Assembly: GCA_019022495.1 (NCBI GenBank)
Contig: JAFEKR010000001.1
Span: 4,526,001-4,590,000 of the forward strand
Length of the DNA stretch: 64,000 nt
Direction of reading: 5' to 3'
Origin: Epichloe hybrida
Lineage: Eukaryota; Ascomycota; Sordariomycetes; Hypocreales; Clavicipitaceae
Shown: positions 34,133 through 45,123 of the stretch, piece after piece
Position numbering within the stretch: the first letter of the stretch is position 1
How the letters are laid out: each line of letters opens with the position of its first letter
The notes under the pieces: model-generated
The model's input: the letters and a program-made list of their open reading frames with translations, nothing else
What the model was told of the DNA's origin: nothing
Databases searched by the model: none
Translations under genes and position numbers: made by a program

Positions 34133-35587
34133 ATGAGCGCTTGGCTGTCGCGTCAGGTTCCTTTGTGGCGCGCGACAACCCCTAGGGTCTGCTCTTTGAG
34201 CCCTTGTTTTCCGAAGCGCATATGGCCCAACTTCCTCCACTCCTACTCCTACTACTACTCGACTATGTCAGCACCACCTGTCGGGTACGGATACATCGAC
34301 GGAGTAGAGCATCTCGGCGACTACCGAATGGGCGGCTATCATCCAATTCACATCGACGATCGGCTTGACAAGCGATATCGAATAGTGCACAAGCTCGGCC
34401 ACGGCACCTTCTCCACTGCCTGGCTTGCCATCGATGAGGAGACGTCGAAATATGTCGCCATCAAAGTCGGCACCGCCGACGCAGATCGCACCGAGGCCAA
34501 CATTCTCTCTCAGCTCACAGGGAACGCTGCGAGCTACATCGGCTCGGAAGACAAGCCGTCGCTGATTCCTGTCGTTCTCCGTCGCTTCGATCTCAGAGGG
34601 CCCAATGGCACTCACCCGTGTCTCGTAACCCTTCCGGCACGGTGCAGCTTGCGGGACGCAAAGGAGGCATCGGGCAGCTCCTTATTCCAGCTTGATGTTG
34701 CCAGATCTCTCGCCGCCCAACTGGTCATGGCTGTATCCCTCGTCCACTCACAGGGTTATGCCCATGGAGGTGAGCATCCCGTCGCCCCAAACGCCCAACG
34801 ACTCAGCTGACACTGTGCTCTAGATCTTCATCTCGGCAATCTTCTTTTACAGCTGCCCTCCTCCCTCAACAGCCTATCGATACAGCAACTGTACGCACAG
34901 TACGGGGAGCCAGAGAAAGAGCCAGTAGTCCGTCTCGACACTCAGGCAGCATCAACGGACCCCGGGGTTCCTTCCTACGCAGTGCCTTCGGTGTGGCTGG
35001 GCATACCAAGCCATGAGATATCCCTAAGCGAGGCAAAACTCATGCTGAGCGACTTTGGAGTCGCCTTCCGCCCAGATGACAAGTCTCGATTCGAGTCATA
35101 CACACCCCTTGTGCTCCGCCCACCCGAGGCATTCTTTGAGCCATCAACGCCCCTCACATTTGCCTCGGACATTTGGAGTCTGGGTTGTGTAATCTTTGAG
35201 CTTCTCGCCCATAGGTCCCTCATCGATGGCTTCCTCGCACCGCAGGATGAGATCACGGCGCAGCAGGTGGAACTGCAGGGTCTTATGCCACCCGAGTGGT
35301 GGGGCAAATGGGAGAAGCGATCAAAGTGGTATGATGAAGCGGGCAAGCCCCTGAGCAATGCGTCTGATATTTGGACATGGGAGCGACGGTTCGAGCAGTG
35401 GGTGCAAAACCCGCGGCGGTCCAGGGATATGGAAACGATTGGTGAGGCCGAGAGGGATGCGTTGTTCCAGTTGCTGGGGCGGATGCTTGCATGGAGGCCA
35501 CGCGAGCGACCGGATATAAAGGAGGTGCTGGAGACGGATTGGGTGACGAGGTGGGCTTTGCCAGCATACCGGAAGGCTTGGAGGTGA
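34133..35587 (+). CDS. SRPK-like serine/threonine protein kinase
   Basis: Exons 34133-34769 and 34824-35587 (466 aa). The intron splits the catalytic-loop Asp codon, and joining restores GYAHGDLHLGNLLLQLP. Other kinase motifs are the glycine loop LGHGTFSTAWLA, YVAIKV (ATP-binding Lys), DFGVAF and DIWSLGCVIFELL; the P+1 region is LRPPEAFFE. The catalytic loop has HGD instead of HRD, and the spacer typical of metazoan SRPK is short. This is the pattern of the many SRPK-related kinases of filamentous fungi. The first 43 residues are basic and Ser/Tyr-rich and may be a mitochondrial-type leader; an internal ATG at 34265 (MSAPPVGYGYIDGVEHLGDY) gives a start more typical of the family. Substrates unknown. 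Confidence 0.85.
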
Positions 35588-37650
35588 AGCTCAATGTCCG
35601 AGAATGCAAGAAAGGTGCGTAAGAAGTGAGCCTTGTTTCCATGAATTGATGCTCGATTGTACATATATGAATAATGTTAACTAGGAGGCTCGGGATTTGT
35701 AATACATTGTGGACCTTGGCAAATGTATATGTATTATATGTATGTATATACGTCCGTACGGACTACGGAATAGCATATGCTAATAGGGTTTCTCATCGCC
35801 CACCTAATTCGGATATCCAAGGCTTCCACCCTGGGTTCAAGCGATTCTCTGCTGGACCCTGTATCTTGTGGCAAGGAATATTAGGAGATATACAATCCAC
35901 GCACAAATTCGTGGCCAGTCAGCCGGGCTGCGCCTAACTTTTCGTGGGGCATGAGCTGGTGAGCGCGGCAAATTGCGAAATGTAACGTCGAGTTGGACCA
36001 ATGATACACCTGCCGGATTCAAGATGGCGCTCTGCGATGAGTTCTAGCCAGGGACTCGTACGACTGCAGGCCTCATGCGGACATGTCGTGAGACACGGTG
36101 ATGCTGGGCTATCGGAAGAGTTGTCTTTGTGTAAGATTGGTAAGCATCTGACGAAGAAGTTGATTGAGATTGAGAGGTGATATGCTGTCATCAACGAGAC
36201 CTATAGCGGTTCCGGGGCAGCCTTGCAGAGCATATCGTTCTCATTGAAAGTACAAGACAGCACGTCTAGCATCGTACAACAACTTGGTGGGCATCCCATT
36301 CACCTGGTTCCGCGAATGGCAAGGACATACGTCCGTCCGTAAAACGCTCATGATATTATTCGATGGTTTCGGAGTCACGGCCTCTGCAGCGCTGGCTCCA
36401 TCTCTGTCGGCCTTCATCGGAGCACGGTGCTTGCCCAGCTTCCTGTTTGGTCGTCGAAGGATGCTTGGCTGCCTATGTATTTATTGTGCAGGTTTTACAT
36501 GTAGACTAGCTTGCAGAGATCGTCTAGGTCACGTGATCTACGCTGGAATAATAAAGTCGTCATGTACGGACCATTTGATTTGGAATTTGTACAGTTCCAT
36601 TGCTTTTCTTCTCTCCTTTGAAATTTCGTTGAAATCGGCCCAGCCCGAAACACATCCGTCACTACATCACAGGCCGAGTTTGCGGTACTTTGTGAGGAAG
36701 GCAACCGTATCTTGCACCGCTTCAACAGCAAGCCTCTCCGCCAGCTGGTTTCAACCCGTCGTGGCTGTCCATGAACGCCATACCGTCCTCCACCCTCGGT
36801 TATCCCAGTGAAACTCACTCAAAGCAAGGACTACCTCGGGGGCAAAGTCAAAGAATCTGAATCCTCGAGCAGAACTTCCATCTTCCCTGGGAACACCAGG
36901 CTTCGGAAGGCAAATGACGGCGGGGGGGGGGGACGAGGTTCCAATTGCCTCGTTTGAATCTGGAGACAATGTCCAGTTTCCTCCCCCTTAATGGCCAGGG
37001 GCACGTGAGACTTATCAAGGGAGATGATTCTTTTGACCCGGAGCGAGTGTGTGCGAACAGCAGCAGAATCGGCAACTCCCACAGCAATATTATGTATGTC
37101 GACTCTCCTTGTCCGGATGGGTCGGCCCGAGGAGCTGAGCAGACAACTTGCCAAGTGTCCGTCCCTACATGTACATATTATGTACGGGCCTTGGAATATC
37201 CAACGCAACCCCGCAGACGCGCAAGCATGCATTGTATGCACAGCGGAGTCGGGAATACGCAAGACGCACTGGGCAGCCGTCTACATATCTAGGAAAACCT
37301 TTGATAATGACGGGGGCCCGATGAGCACCCCGAGCACTCCCCCCCCCCCCGATGTGCTCCATAGATGCATGCATATTTATGTAATACCTCGACGAGACGT
37401 CTCCTGAGCCAGGGCTGGGCGTGAAAACTGCCGATCACGCTCTTCTCGAGGCGGTGCTTCATCCATTTACAGGACAAGTCGTTGATGGCGCCCCGACGCG
37501 GCGACGCCCGAGCCCGAACCGCACCCCGTCATGGGGGAAGCCGACGACCGATGGCTTCGTCCGGATATTGAGCCGACATTCCGTTGATCAGTTCATGTAT
37601 CTGTGGCCCCTGCAGGCCGTCGACAAATCAAGAGCGTGCAGAGATATGTA

Positions 37651-37924
37651 TGTACAGTCCACCCCCTGTTTGATTTTACACGAGTACATGACTAGGGGTA
37701 GCGGGCCAATAACATATCAAGCCGTGGCCTAGCGTAGCACTAAGCGAGGTGAGAAGTACCTTATTATAGGTGAGTTTTACGAGGGCTACTAAGTACCTCT
37801 TACTAGCGTAAATCACCTATAGCACCCCTAACAGCTCCACGAACAGCAGCCACTAAGAGCTGATAGTAGCCACCCCGCGTGGGGCTTGTAGTTGTGTAAA
37901 ATCAAACAGGGGGTGGACTGTACA
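37651..37924. mobile_element. MITE-like element, 31-bp perfect terminal inverted repeats, TA target site
   Basis: The first 31 bp (37651-37681, starting TGTACAGTCCACCCCCTGTT) are exactly the reverse complement of the last 31 bp (37894-37924). TA flanks both ends (37649-37650 and 37925-37926), as expected for Tc1/mariner-type insertion. The 274-bp element has no coding capacity. Its interior contains smaller inverted segments (for example ATAGGTGA.. near 37766 against TCACCTAT near 37813). It is therefore probably a non-autonomous element moved by a transposase encoded elsewhere. The perfect TIRs imply recent activity. Confidence 0.85.
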
Positions 37925-38171
37925 TAAATGACTCAAAAAAAACGGGTCGGTTCGGGTCGTCTCACTCCCCGGCAACTGCATGGGGTCGGGCCAGGCCGCC
38001 TTTTTCATGCACGTCATGTTCCACACCCACGTCCACGTCCACGTCCACGTCCACACCCACGTTCACCGCCATGTACGCCGCCGAGACAGTAATAACTGTG
38101 TGTAATATGTACGGAATAAATGCACATGGTGACCACTGACATGGGTTGTCCGAAAGGTCGCGCGCGCGGCG

Positions 38172-38187
38172 TACGGAGTACTCCGTA
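38172..38187. repeat. 16-bp perfect palindrome made of two TACTCCGTA motifs
   Basis: The sequence TACGGAGTACTCCGTA equals its own reverse complement. It consists of two overlapping inverted copies of the 9-mer that recurs elsewhere in the spacers. Its role is unknown. Confidence 0.8.
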
Positions 38188-38446
38188 ACAGTTAGTATAA
38201 AGCCGAAACATCTCGACCTTCGAGTTTGCAATCCAGACGAAGCCTGCCCTTGAGCTCGGCGGCTCTCGGCACTTCCATCTTGGGGTCACAGCACTTTGAG
38301 CGTAATATTGGACGATGCCCGGACGATGCTCGGACAGGCCTGCTCTTGCAGCCTTGGGCTAGGAACAACATACTTATGCTTAGAAGACGACAAGTCCCGA
38401 CCACAACACTGGAACCGCATCAACGTCCCGAGTCTTTCGCTCGCAG

Positions 38447-39241
38447 ATGTTCCGTCCGAGCACTGCTTCCCAACTGGTACAGGAACACAACATGGCATCA
38501 TCGCCTCTTGCGAACCAAGACGCGAAATACGACTTCATGTCACCGTGGACCTCGAGCAGCAAAATCGACTTGACGCTGCCCTTTGAGGACGAGTTCCAGA
38601 ACCGCCTTGATATCCGGGACGACAATACGCCGCCCGATGACAGCACATGCCACCCTGAGCACCTCGCCGAACCCCACGAGTGCGCACAATCAACGGCGAA
38701 GAAGAACAACGATGCGCCAGGACACACGACATCCGGCTCCTCCGACACGCAAACAAGGTCGTCGGCCGCCGAGAACCGCGAGGGCGCAACAACATGTCCC
38801 GTGGCGCCGCCCGAGTCCGCCTGCAGGAACAGGAACAGGAACTGCGCCCTCGACGAATATCACCAGGGCCTCCTCCAGGTCGCAGGGACCGACAAGAGGC
38901 TTTTCAACCCATCGTTCCGCCGCCGCCGCTGCAACTCGGCCGAGGAAAGGCAGTGCGGCGCCGGCCCCCCGACCATGCACCGAAAGTCGGCGTCCTAGAT
39001 CCCCGCCGCGTAGAGTAGACACAGGCCTCGGCCCAGCAACCTCGTCATTCCGAACAACAGACGCATTCCCGCCTCGGCCTTTAGCAGCGAGAGTTTCTGG
39101 ACCGATGGAGACGAAACCGCCACCCCTCGCGTGACTCTGACGAGATATGATCTCCGGGCGGACGAGCAGGACATTTACGGTTGGAAGGGCGATACGACTG
39201 GCAACAAGCGGAACGCCATATACATGTTGGTCCGAGGATAG
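38447..39241 (+). CDS. Hypothetical protein, two exons, low support
   Basis: Frame 2 is open from ATG 38447 to TAG 38998 and then again in the same frame to TAG 39239-39241, with two in-frame stops between. Removing 72 nt (38953-39024, GTGCGG...CACAG) rejoins the frame and gives 240 aa; a second Met at 38492 (MASSPLANQDAKYDFMSPW) is an alternative start. The first part is acidic, then Ser/Thr/Arg-rich. The exon 2 product (FWTDGDETATPRVTLTRYDL) has a composition typical of real protein. No domain is recognised. The donor is weak, so a stop-interrupted pseudogene is also possible. A long minus-strand frame (38690-39328) overlaps but looks like a shadow. Confidence 0.33.
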
Positions 39242-40265
39242 GGAGGCTGGTTTCGGTCTCTCTGGATCCCCAAGGGGGGAGTTATGTGCGTGAAATGGAG
39301 AACCTGTCTTTGGGGCAATGCTGTACATGTTTCTGCTTCACCACCGCAATCACACATGGGATCTATTTACTGCCGCGAATTGGATAAAAAAAAAGTCTCC
39401 ATGTTCTGTGTATTCATCCGTCATCACCTAGCCATCTGCTTTTGCCTACTCCGTAGCGTAATAAAATTCAATCCGCAGTCCGGACCGTCCCTGGCCGAGC
39501 AAGTCAATTTACGCAAAGACAATATAAGTAGACAACAGAAGGTAAAAGTCGCATTATTCCAAGGCGAGTGCCCACTATTTCTAATACAATCCACGCATTG
39601 CAGGCTTAATCAATAATCAGCTTCCATTTTAGGGAGTGCCATGTAAATTGAGCAGGAAAACTGTTCGAAATAGCAACGGCTCTTAGACATCGCGGATGGC
39701 CACCATCTTGGATTTGAAAACCTGACATTATGCCTGCCTATACTGCGCGTCATTAGATGTGTAGCTCCGCAATCTTTGTACTACAGGTCGATGCAGTCAT
39801 GAAGTGCGTGTGAATTTGTGGAACGATGGTTTAATATCCGGGTCTTGCATGGAACTCGAGGGCCTGGACTTATCTGATAGTTTATACCAACAAGGATGAT
39901 AGCCGGACCGTCGTGCTGCGAGCGCCTATTTTATTGCAAGGCTGCCTGTTTCTTTTCGTTTCTTTTTTTTTTTTTACAGTTCTTGCCAAGGTTGGTTCAA
40001 ACATCCTTGACCTATACTACTTCAAGATTTTGTTGCAGCCAGGATCAGATATCAACTTTTTGACCGTCAAGGAGTTTGCCACCCGGAGGTGTAACCCTCT
40101 CCATCTCCGGCGGACATGTGATGGCGTAATCCGTGTTGACAAAAGGTGCCGAAGTTGCACCATGAGAACAGACATGTTGTATCGCTGGGTAGCCCGCGGA
40201 GTAAATGGCGGAGATGAAATACTCCGTTATATACAATCGTACTTGATGAAAATCGTGCCTGCACG
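39242..40265. other. Spacer upstream of the Prp2 gene 3' end
   Basis: AT-rich, with one TACTCCGTA motif at 39447 and a poly-T tract near 39964-39976. No gene is supported; it must contain the 3' UTR of the minus-strand helicase gene. Confidence 0.5.
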
Positions 40266-43200
40266 CTATCTCTGTTTGGGCATCTTCTTCTCCTCCATGG
40301 CCTCCATATCCTTCTTCTTGTGGAAATGCGGCGCCAACTCGGCCAACCACTTTGGTTCAATGGGCATCACACCTCGCATGTATTCTTTGGTCGTCTGGAC
40401 GAGCTCGAAGTAGATGACCATCTTCTCGGGCGGATCCACCGACATGAGAACACTGCTCGGATGGATCCACACCGTCGTGTTATTCTTGACGGTCCGATAG
40501 CTATCGCCGCTCTTTTGGAGACGCGCTGCGTTGGGGAAGAAGCCAGCTGTCATGGCTCGCTTGATGGGCCGCAAGTTGGCCGCGCCGCAGGTCGAGGGCG
40601 AGACCTCGACTCGCTCACAAAGCTTGGACAGCTGATCGCGGACGTCCCGAGCGCGGGTCAGGGATCGCTGCTGGAGGAAATTCTCTCGCGCCCACACGGG
40701 AGAAAAGTCGCTGTCTACCCATTGGTTCCAGACGTTGAGAAGCGTTGCGTGATCGCCGCCGTCCTTGACCGTGAATCGATTTCTTGCACTGTCGGCATGG
40801 ATCTTCTTGTCCTTTGGTCGGAAAAAGAGGGCCGAGGCTTCTCCGAGCATGGAGACAATGGAGAGGACCTCTTCGACGCAGCCTTCCTTGTCGGCAGCCA
40901 GCACGGCCTTGGCCAACATGGGATCCGTCGGGAACTCTGCCATCTGACGACCCATCTTGGTCAGCTCGCCCTTGTGGTTGAGCCCCTGGAGGGCGAACAA
41001 CTGGTTCAGGGCGCCTATGAGTGCCTCGGTGGGCGGCGGGTCCATGAACTCAAAGTCGAGCAGCTCGTTGATTCCAAGTGATTTCAGCTGCAGCACCACG
41101 CCGTTGAGATTTGTGCGCTGGATTTCCGGCGTGGTTGACTCGTCCATTTCGTTCATGTAGGCAAACTTGGTGTATAATCTGAAACACTTGCCCGGCCCGA
41201 CTCGCCCAGCTCGGCCACTGCGCTGGTTGGCAGAGGCGCGAGAACAGGGGACCACAACCAGGTTGGACATGCCGGTGGCGGGATTGTAGATGTTTTCTTT
41301 GACATAGCCCGGGTCAATCACGTAGACGATTCCATCAATCGTCAAACTCGTCTCGGCAATATTAGTGGCCAGCACTACCTTGCGGGCTCCATCGGGGGTT
41401 GGCTCGAAGATCTTGGCCTGGAGGTCAGAAGGCAAGTTGGCGTAAATGGGACACACCACCAGCTCTTTGACGCGGCTGCCGAGCTTCCTTGCCGTCTCGG
41501 TGATTTCCAGCTCGGCAGCTTCAATTTCGTCCTGGCCCGTGAGGAAGATGAGTATATCGCCCTTGGGCTGCGTCGTGTGGATCTGGAAGACGGTCGTTAT
41601 GGCGGCTGCCAGGTAATTGGCTTCGGGGGCAGGCGTGTAGTATATGTCGACTGGATATCGCCGGCCGGGGATGTTGAAAATGGGGGCGTCGTCAAAATAC
41701 TGCGCGAACTTGTTGGCATTCATGGTAGCAGAAGAGATGAGGAGCTTCAGGTCCCTCCTCTCCCTGGCCAGGTCCTTGATGAGTGCAAGCAAGATGTCCG
41801 TGTGCACCGTCCTTTCGTGTGCCTCGTCGATCATGAGCGCCGAATAGCCGGCCAAGTCTGGCTCCGTCATGAACTCCCGCAGCAACATGCCGTCCGTCAT
41901 GTACTTGAGGATTGTCTTGTCGCTTGTGCAGTCCTCGAATCGAATGGAGTACCCAACCTCGTTTCCCACCTTGACCCCGACTTCATCTGCCACACGCGCG
42001 GCCACGCTCATGGCCGCCACTCGTCGGGGCTGCGTGCATCCAACTTTCAATCCGTTCTTGGTATACCCGGCTTCGTGGAGGTACTGGGGCAATTGGGTCG
42101 TTTTGCCGCTTCCAGTTTCTCCCACAATGACCAGGATCTGGTATTGCTCCAAGGCCTCTAGGAACGAATCGCGGTATTGGTATATGGGCAGGCTCTTGCG
42201 CGTCTCTTGGATCGACAGGGCCTTCTTCTCAGCGGCGTCAATCTGTGCGTCCAGAAATACTTGCTCTTTCGTCCTGCCTCCTTCGCCTGCCAACCGTGAA
42301 TCCAGGTTCCATTGAATGTACTGCGCATCATCCATGACATAACTGTAATCTTCATTCTCAATCTCGGCCCGTTGAATCTGAGCCTTGGCTTTCGCCGCCT
42401 GTTCCAGCTCCCACTCCTCATGCTCCGTGACAAACTTCTCTTGCCCGAACTCGTCCCTTTCGACATATCTCTTGTAAAGAGCCTCCTCCTTCTTTTTCCT
42501 GTCCAATTTGCCCTTTTCGGTGATGTAGTCCTCGGGCATTGAATATCCGTCGCGAAAGTCATCAATCTTCAGTCGCTCCTCGGCAAGTCGCAGGATTTCC
42601 CTATTCTTGGCAAACTCGGCCTTTTCCTTTTCCGATAGTCGGGCGCCGCTGCGCATCTCTGCAGTCTCATCTGCCACCTGCTTTCGCAGCAAGACCAGTC
42701 GTTCGGTTTCTCGCTTTTTCAGGTATTCCTGGCGTGATCTCTCGCGCAGATCTGGCAGCGCAGCGTCCCTGGCCGCGGCATCCTCTGCCAATCTTCGCCT
42801 CGACGAATCACCATCTCGCTGGTTCTTCTTGGACCTTCCGTCGTCCTTTTCCTTCAACCGCTTTGCGAAAGCCTCCCGTTCTTCAATGTCCTTTCGTCTC
42901 GCGAGCTCCTCTTTCGCCCCATCGGACAGGTATCCGTCCTCGCTTTGACCATCACCATGATCAAGTTTCATACGCTTGCTCGCGGATGCTTCGAATTCCG
43001 CTTCTTGGTCGGGCATTGGCGCATCGGGGTTGTCGGGTGGTGGTTCCTCGTCAGCCCACCGATCATCGACGTCAGCTTCGGCATCGCGTCGACGGTAGCG
43101 TTTTGAACTTTGGTTATGAGACGATGGTGCTGGGGATCGTGATGGACTCCGATCGCGGCGCGACCTGGAGTGTCGAGAGGATGATTTGTTGTCGTCTCCA

Positions 43201-43298
43201 TCGCGACGCCGATGCTTGTGTTTCTTTTCCTTGACTACCCTTTGCGGACCAACTTCATCATCTTCCATGGGCACAAAGGCATACCGCTTGGAGCTCAT
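40266..43298 (-). CDS. prp2: DEAH-box spliceosomal RNA helicase, Prp2/DHX16 type
   Basis: Single exon, 1010 aa. Helicase motifs in order: I GETGSGKT (393-400), Ia CTQPRRVAAM, II DEAH (491-494), III SAT (523-525), V LATNIAETSLTIDG and VI QRSGRAGR. A winged-helix/ratchet region and an OB-fold segment follow (RDVRDQLSKLCERVEV, AMTAGFFPNAARL, VWIHPSSVL). The first about 120 residues are RS/RD-rich and disordered, and a charged coiled-coil stretch (130-310) includes YVMDDAQYIQW, which is characteristic of the DHX16/Prp2 clade rather than Prp16, Prp22 or Prp43. Prp2 activates the spliceosome before the first transesterification with its G-patch partner Spp2. The absence of introns in a splicing gene this long is notable for this window. 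Divergent from the DnaJ gene, with 413 bp between starts. Confidence 0.95.
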   Translation of the reverse strand: MSSKRYAFVPMEDDEVGPQRVVKEKKHKHRRRDGDDNKSSSRHSRSRRDRSPSRSPAPSSHNQSSKRYRRRDAEADVDDRWADEEPPPDNPDAPMPDQEAEFEASASKRMKLDHGDGQSEDGYLSDGAKEELARRKDIEEREAFAKRLKEKDDGRSKKNQRDGDSSRRRLAEDAAARDAALPDLRERSRQEYLKKRETERLVLLRKQVADETAEMRSGARLSEKEKAEFAKNREILRLAEERLKIDDFRDGYSMPEDYITEKGKLDRKKKEEALYKRYVERDEFGQEKFVTEHEEWELEQAAKAKAQIQRAEIENEDYSYVMDDAQYIQWNLDSRLAGEGGRTKEQVFLDAQIDAAEKKALSIQETRKSLPIYQYRDSFLEALEQYQILVIVGETGSGKTTQLPQYLHEAGYTKNGLKVGCTQPRRVAAMSVAARVADEVGVKVGNEVGYSIRFEDCTSDKTILKYMTDGMLLREFMTEPDLAGYSALMIDEAHERTVHTDILLALIKDLARERRDLKLLISSATMNANKFAQYFDDAPIFNIPGRRYPVDIYYTPAPEANYLAAAITTVFQIHTTQPKGDILIFLTGQDEIEAAELEITETARKLGSRVKELVVCPIYANLPSDLQAKIFEPTPDGARKVVLATNIAETSLTIDGIVYVIDPGYVKENIYNPATGMSNLVVVPCSRASANQRSGRAGRVGPGKCFRLYTKFAYMNEMDESTTPEIQRTNLNGVVLQLKSLGINELLDFEFMDPPPTEALIGALNQLFALQGLNHKGELTKMGRQMAEFPTDPMLAKAVLAADKEGCVEEVLSIVSMLGEASALFFRPKDKKIHADSARNRFTVKDGGDHATLLNVWNQWVDSDFSPVWARENFLQQRSLTRARDVRDQLSKLCERVEVSPSTCGAANLRPIKRAMTAGFFPNAARLQKSGDSYRTVKNNTTVWIHPSSVLMSVDPPEKMVIYFELVQTTKEYMRGVMPIEPKWLAELAPHFHKKKDMEAMEEKKMPKQR

Positions 43299-43711
43299 GA
43301 TGAAGGCTCCGGTAGACGCAGAATGCTAATTGGTAAAGCTGCGCGCAGGACTGGCAGAACTGGCTGCATCACAGAATTCTTGTTGCGACTCTCTGGAGCA
43401 AACTCATAGAAATTGGGAGAGTAGCTAAATCCAGACCCCGGCCCTGGCAGATCCTGGCAGGTATGGGTGGGGCCAGTGTCGCACCTGCCTTGCCGTCCCA
43501 TTCAGGGCAAGCTTGTTAACACGTTGGTATAATCGTCAATCGCAGGCCAGCTTTTTTTTTTTTTTTTGGGCAAACGAGAGGGCGAGCTATTGCCTCTTCT
43601 TCTCAAATATACCTCACCGCACCCGGGGAATAGTCAATCATTTCCAAATCAATACTGGCTATTTTTTTTATTTAGTTAAAAAATTCCCCTTGACTGGGGC
43701 CAACCGCAGCC
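43299..43711. promoter_or_regulatory. Short divergent promoter between Prp2 and the DnaJ gene
   Basis: Only 413 bp separate the two start codons, so the two genes probably share a bidirectional promoter. A poly-T tract is present (about 43551-43567). No ER-stress element can be confidently read. Confidence 0.5.
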
Positions 43712-45123
43712 ATGTTTCTTCACAGCGTCACCTGTTTCTTCCTCCTGGTCCTGGTCCAACTCGCGCTTTGCGCCGAAGACTATTACAAGGTATTTGGTGA
43801 CCCCCCTCGTGGACTTGTAACTCGCGGACCAAATGACTGACTTCATTGCCACTGGAAAAGGTTCTCGGTGTCACCTCGCAAGCGACAGATAAGCAACTCA
43901 AATCAGCCTATCGCCAGCTGTCCAAGAAGTTCCATCCAGACAAGAACCCGTATGTGTGTCATTGTTCGTTCTCATGTACTTGATCCGTGCAAAAGAAGGG
44001 CTTACTAACCGGGCAACAAAAAAAAAGGGGCGATGAAACAGCACACGAGAAGTTTGTAGAAGTGTCTGAGGCCTACGATGTACTTAGCGACGCCGAAACC
44101 CGTGAAATTTACGATCATTATGGACATGACGGCGTAAAACAACACAAGAACGGCGGGAGTGGCGGCGGCGGCGGTCACGATCCCTTTGATCTCTTTAGCC
44201 GATTCTTCGGCGGCCACGGCCACTTTGGCAGATCGTCCGGGGAGCCTCGCGGGCACAATGTCGAAGTCAAGGTCGGTATTTCGCTTCGCGACTTCTACAA
44301 TGGCGCCACGAGCGAGTTTCAGTGGAACCGACAACACATCTGCGAACACTGCGAGGGAACTGGCAGCACTGACGGACAAGTTGAAACCTGCTCAACATGT
44401 GGCGGACATGGCATTCGCATCGTCAAGCAGCAGCTCGCCCCCGGCATGTTCCAGCAGATGCAGATGCGATGCGATGCCTGTGGCGGGCGCGGCAAGAGCA
44501 TCAAGCACAAGTGCCCGGTATGTCAGGGCGAAAGAGTCGAGCGAAAGTCGACGACGGTGAGCCTGAAGATCGAGCGGGGTGCTGGGCGCGATTCAAGAAT
44601 TGTTTACGAGAATGAAGCCGACGAGAGTCCCGACTGGGTTGCCGGAGATCTCGTCGTCACACTGACGGAGAAAGCCCCCGCCCCCGAAGACAACCCGGAC
44701 AAGGTCGACGGCGTCTACTTCCGGCGCAAGGGCGACGATCTGTACTGGACCGAAGTGCTGTCCCTCCGCGAGGCATGGATGGGAGACTGGAGCCGCAACT
44801 TGACCCATCTCGACTCCCATGTTGTGCGGCTGGGCCGACCTCGCGGTCAGGTCATCCAGAGCGGCCAGGTGGAGACGGTTCCGGGCGAGGGCATGCCCAA
44901 GTGGCACGAGGACGGCGGAAGCGTCTATCACAAGCATGAGTTTGGAAACCTGTACGTCACCTACGAAGTCGTCTTGCCAGACCAGATGGACAAGAAGATG
45001 GAGACGGAGTTTTGGGATCTGTGGGAGAAGTGGAGGGCAAAGAAGGGTGTGGATCTGCAAAAGGACAGTGGACGGCCGGATGCGGCAGCATCAGCATCAG
45101 CAACCGTGCGAGATGAGTTATGA
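43712..45123 (+). CDS. scj1: ER-luminal DnaJ chaperone, Scj1/ERdj3 type
   Basis: Exons 43712-43789, 43861-43949, 44028-45123 (420 aa). Residues 1-21 are a signal peptide ([20 protein letters not shown]). The J domain follows with the HPD motif ([12 protein letters not shown]), then a Gly-rich/GF region ([19 protein letters not shown]) and a zinc-binding domain with three canonical CxxCxGxG motifs ([24 protein letters not shown]) and a divergent fourth (CPVCQGER). The substrate-binding C-terminal domains follow. The protein ends in RDEL, an HDEL/KDEL-like ER retrieval signal, which supports the ER lumen as its location. It should stimulate the Hsp70 Kar2/BiP in folding and ER-associated degradation. 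Confidence 0.93.

Larger units (their letters stand above)
35588..38446. other. Spacer with a MITE-like element and homopolymer runs
   Basis: No gene supported. It holds an 11-G run (36922-36932), a 12-C run (37339-37350), the TA-flanked inverted-repeat element at 37651-37924, a CACGTC hexamer repeat (about 38028-38056) and a 16-bp perfect palindrome at 38172-38187. Confidence 0.6.

Noticed and set aside
39913..41081. Plus-strand frames over the Prp2 gene 3' end
   Set aside because: They lie opposite highly conserved helicase codons and are shadows.
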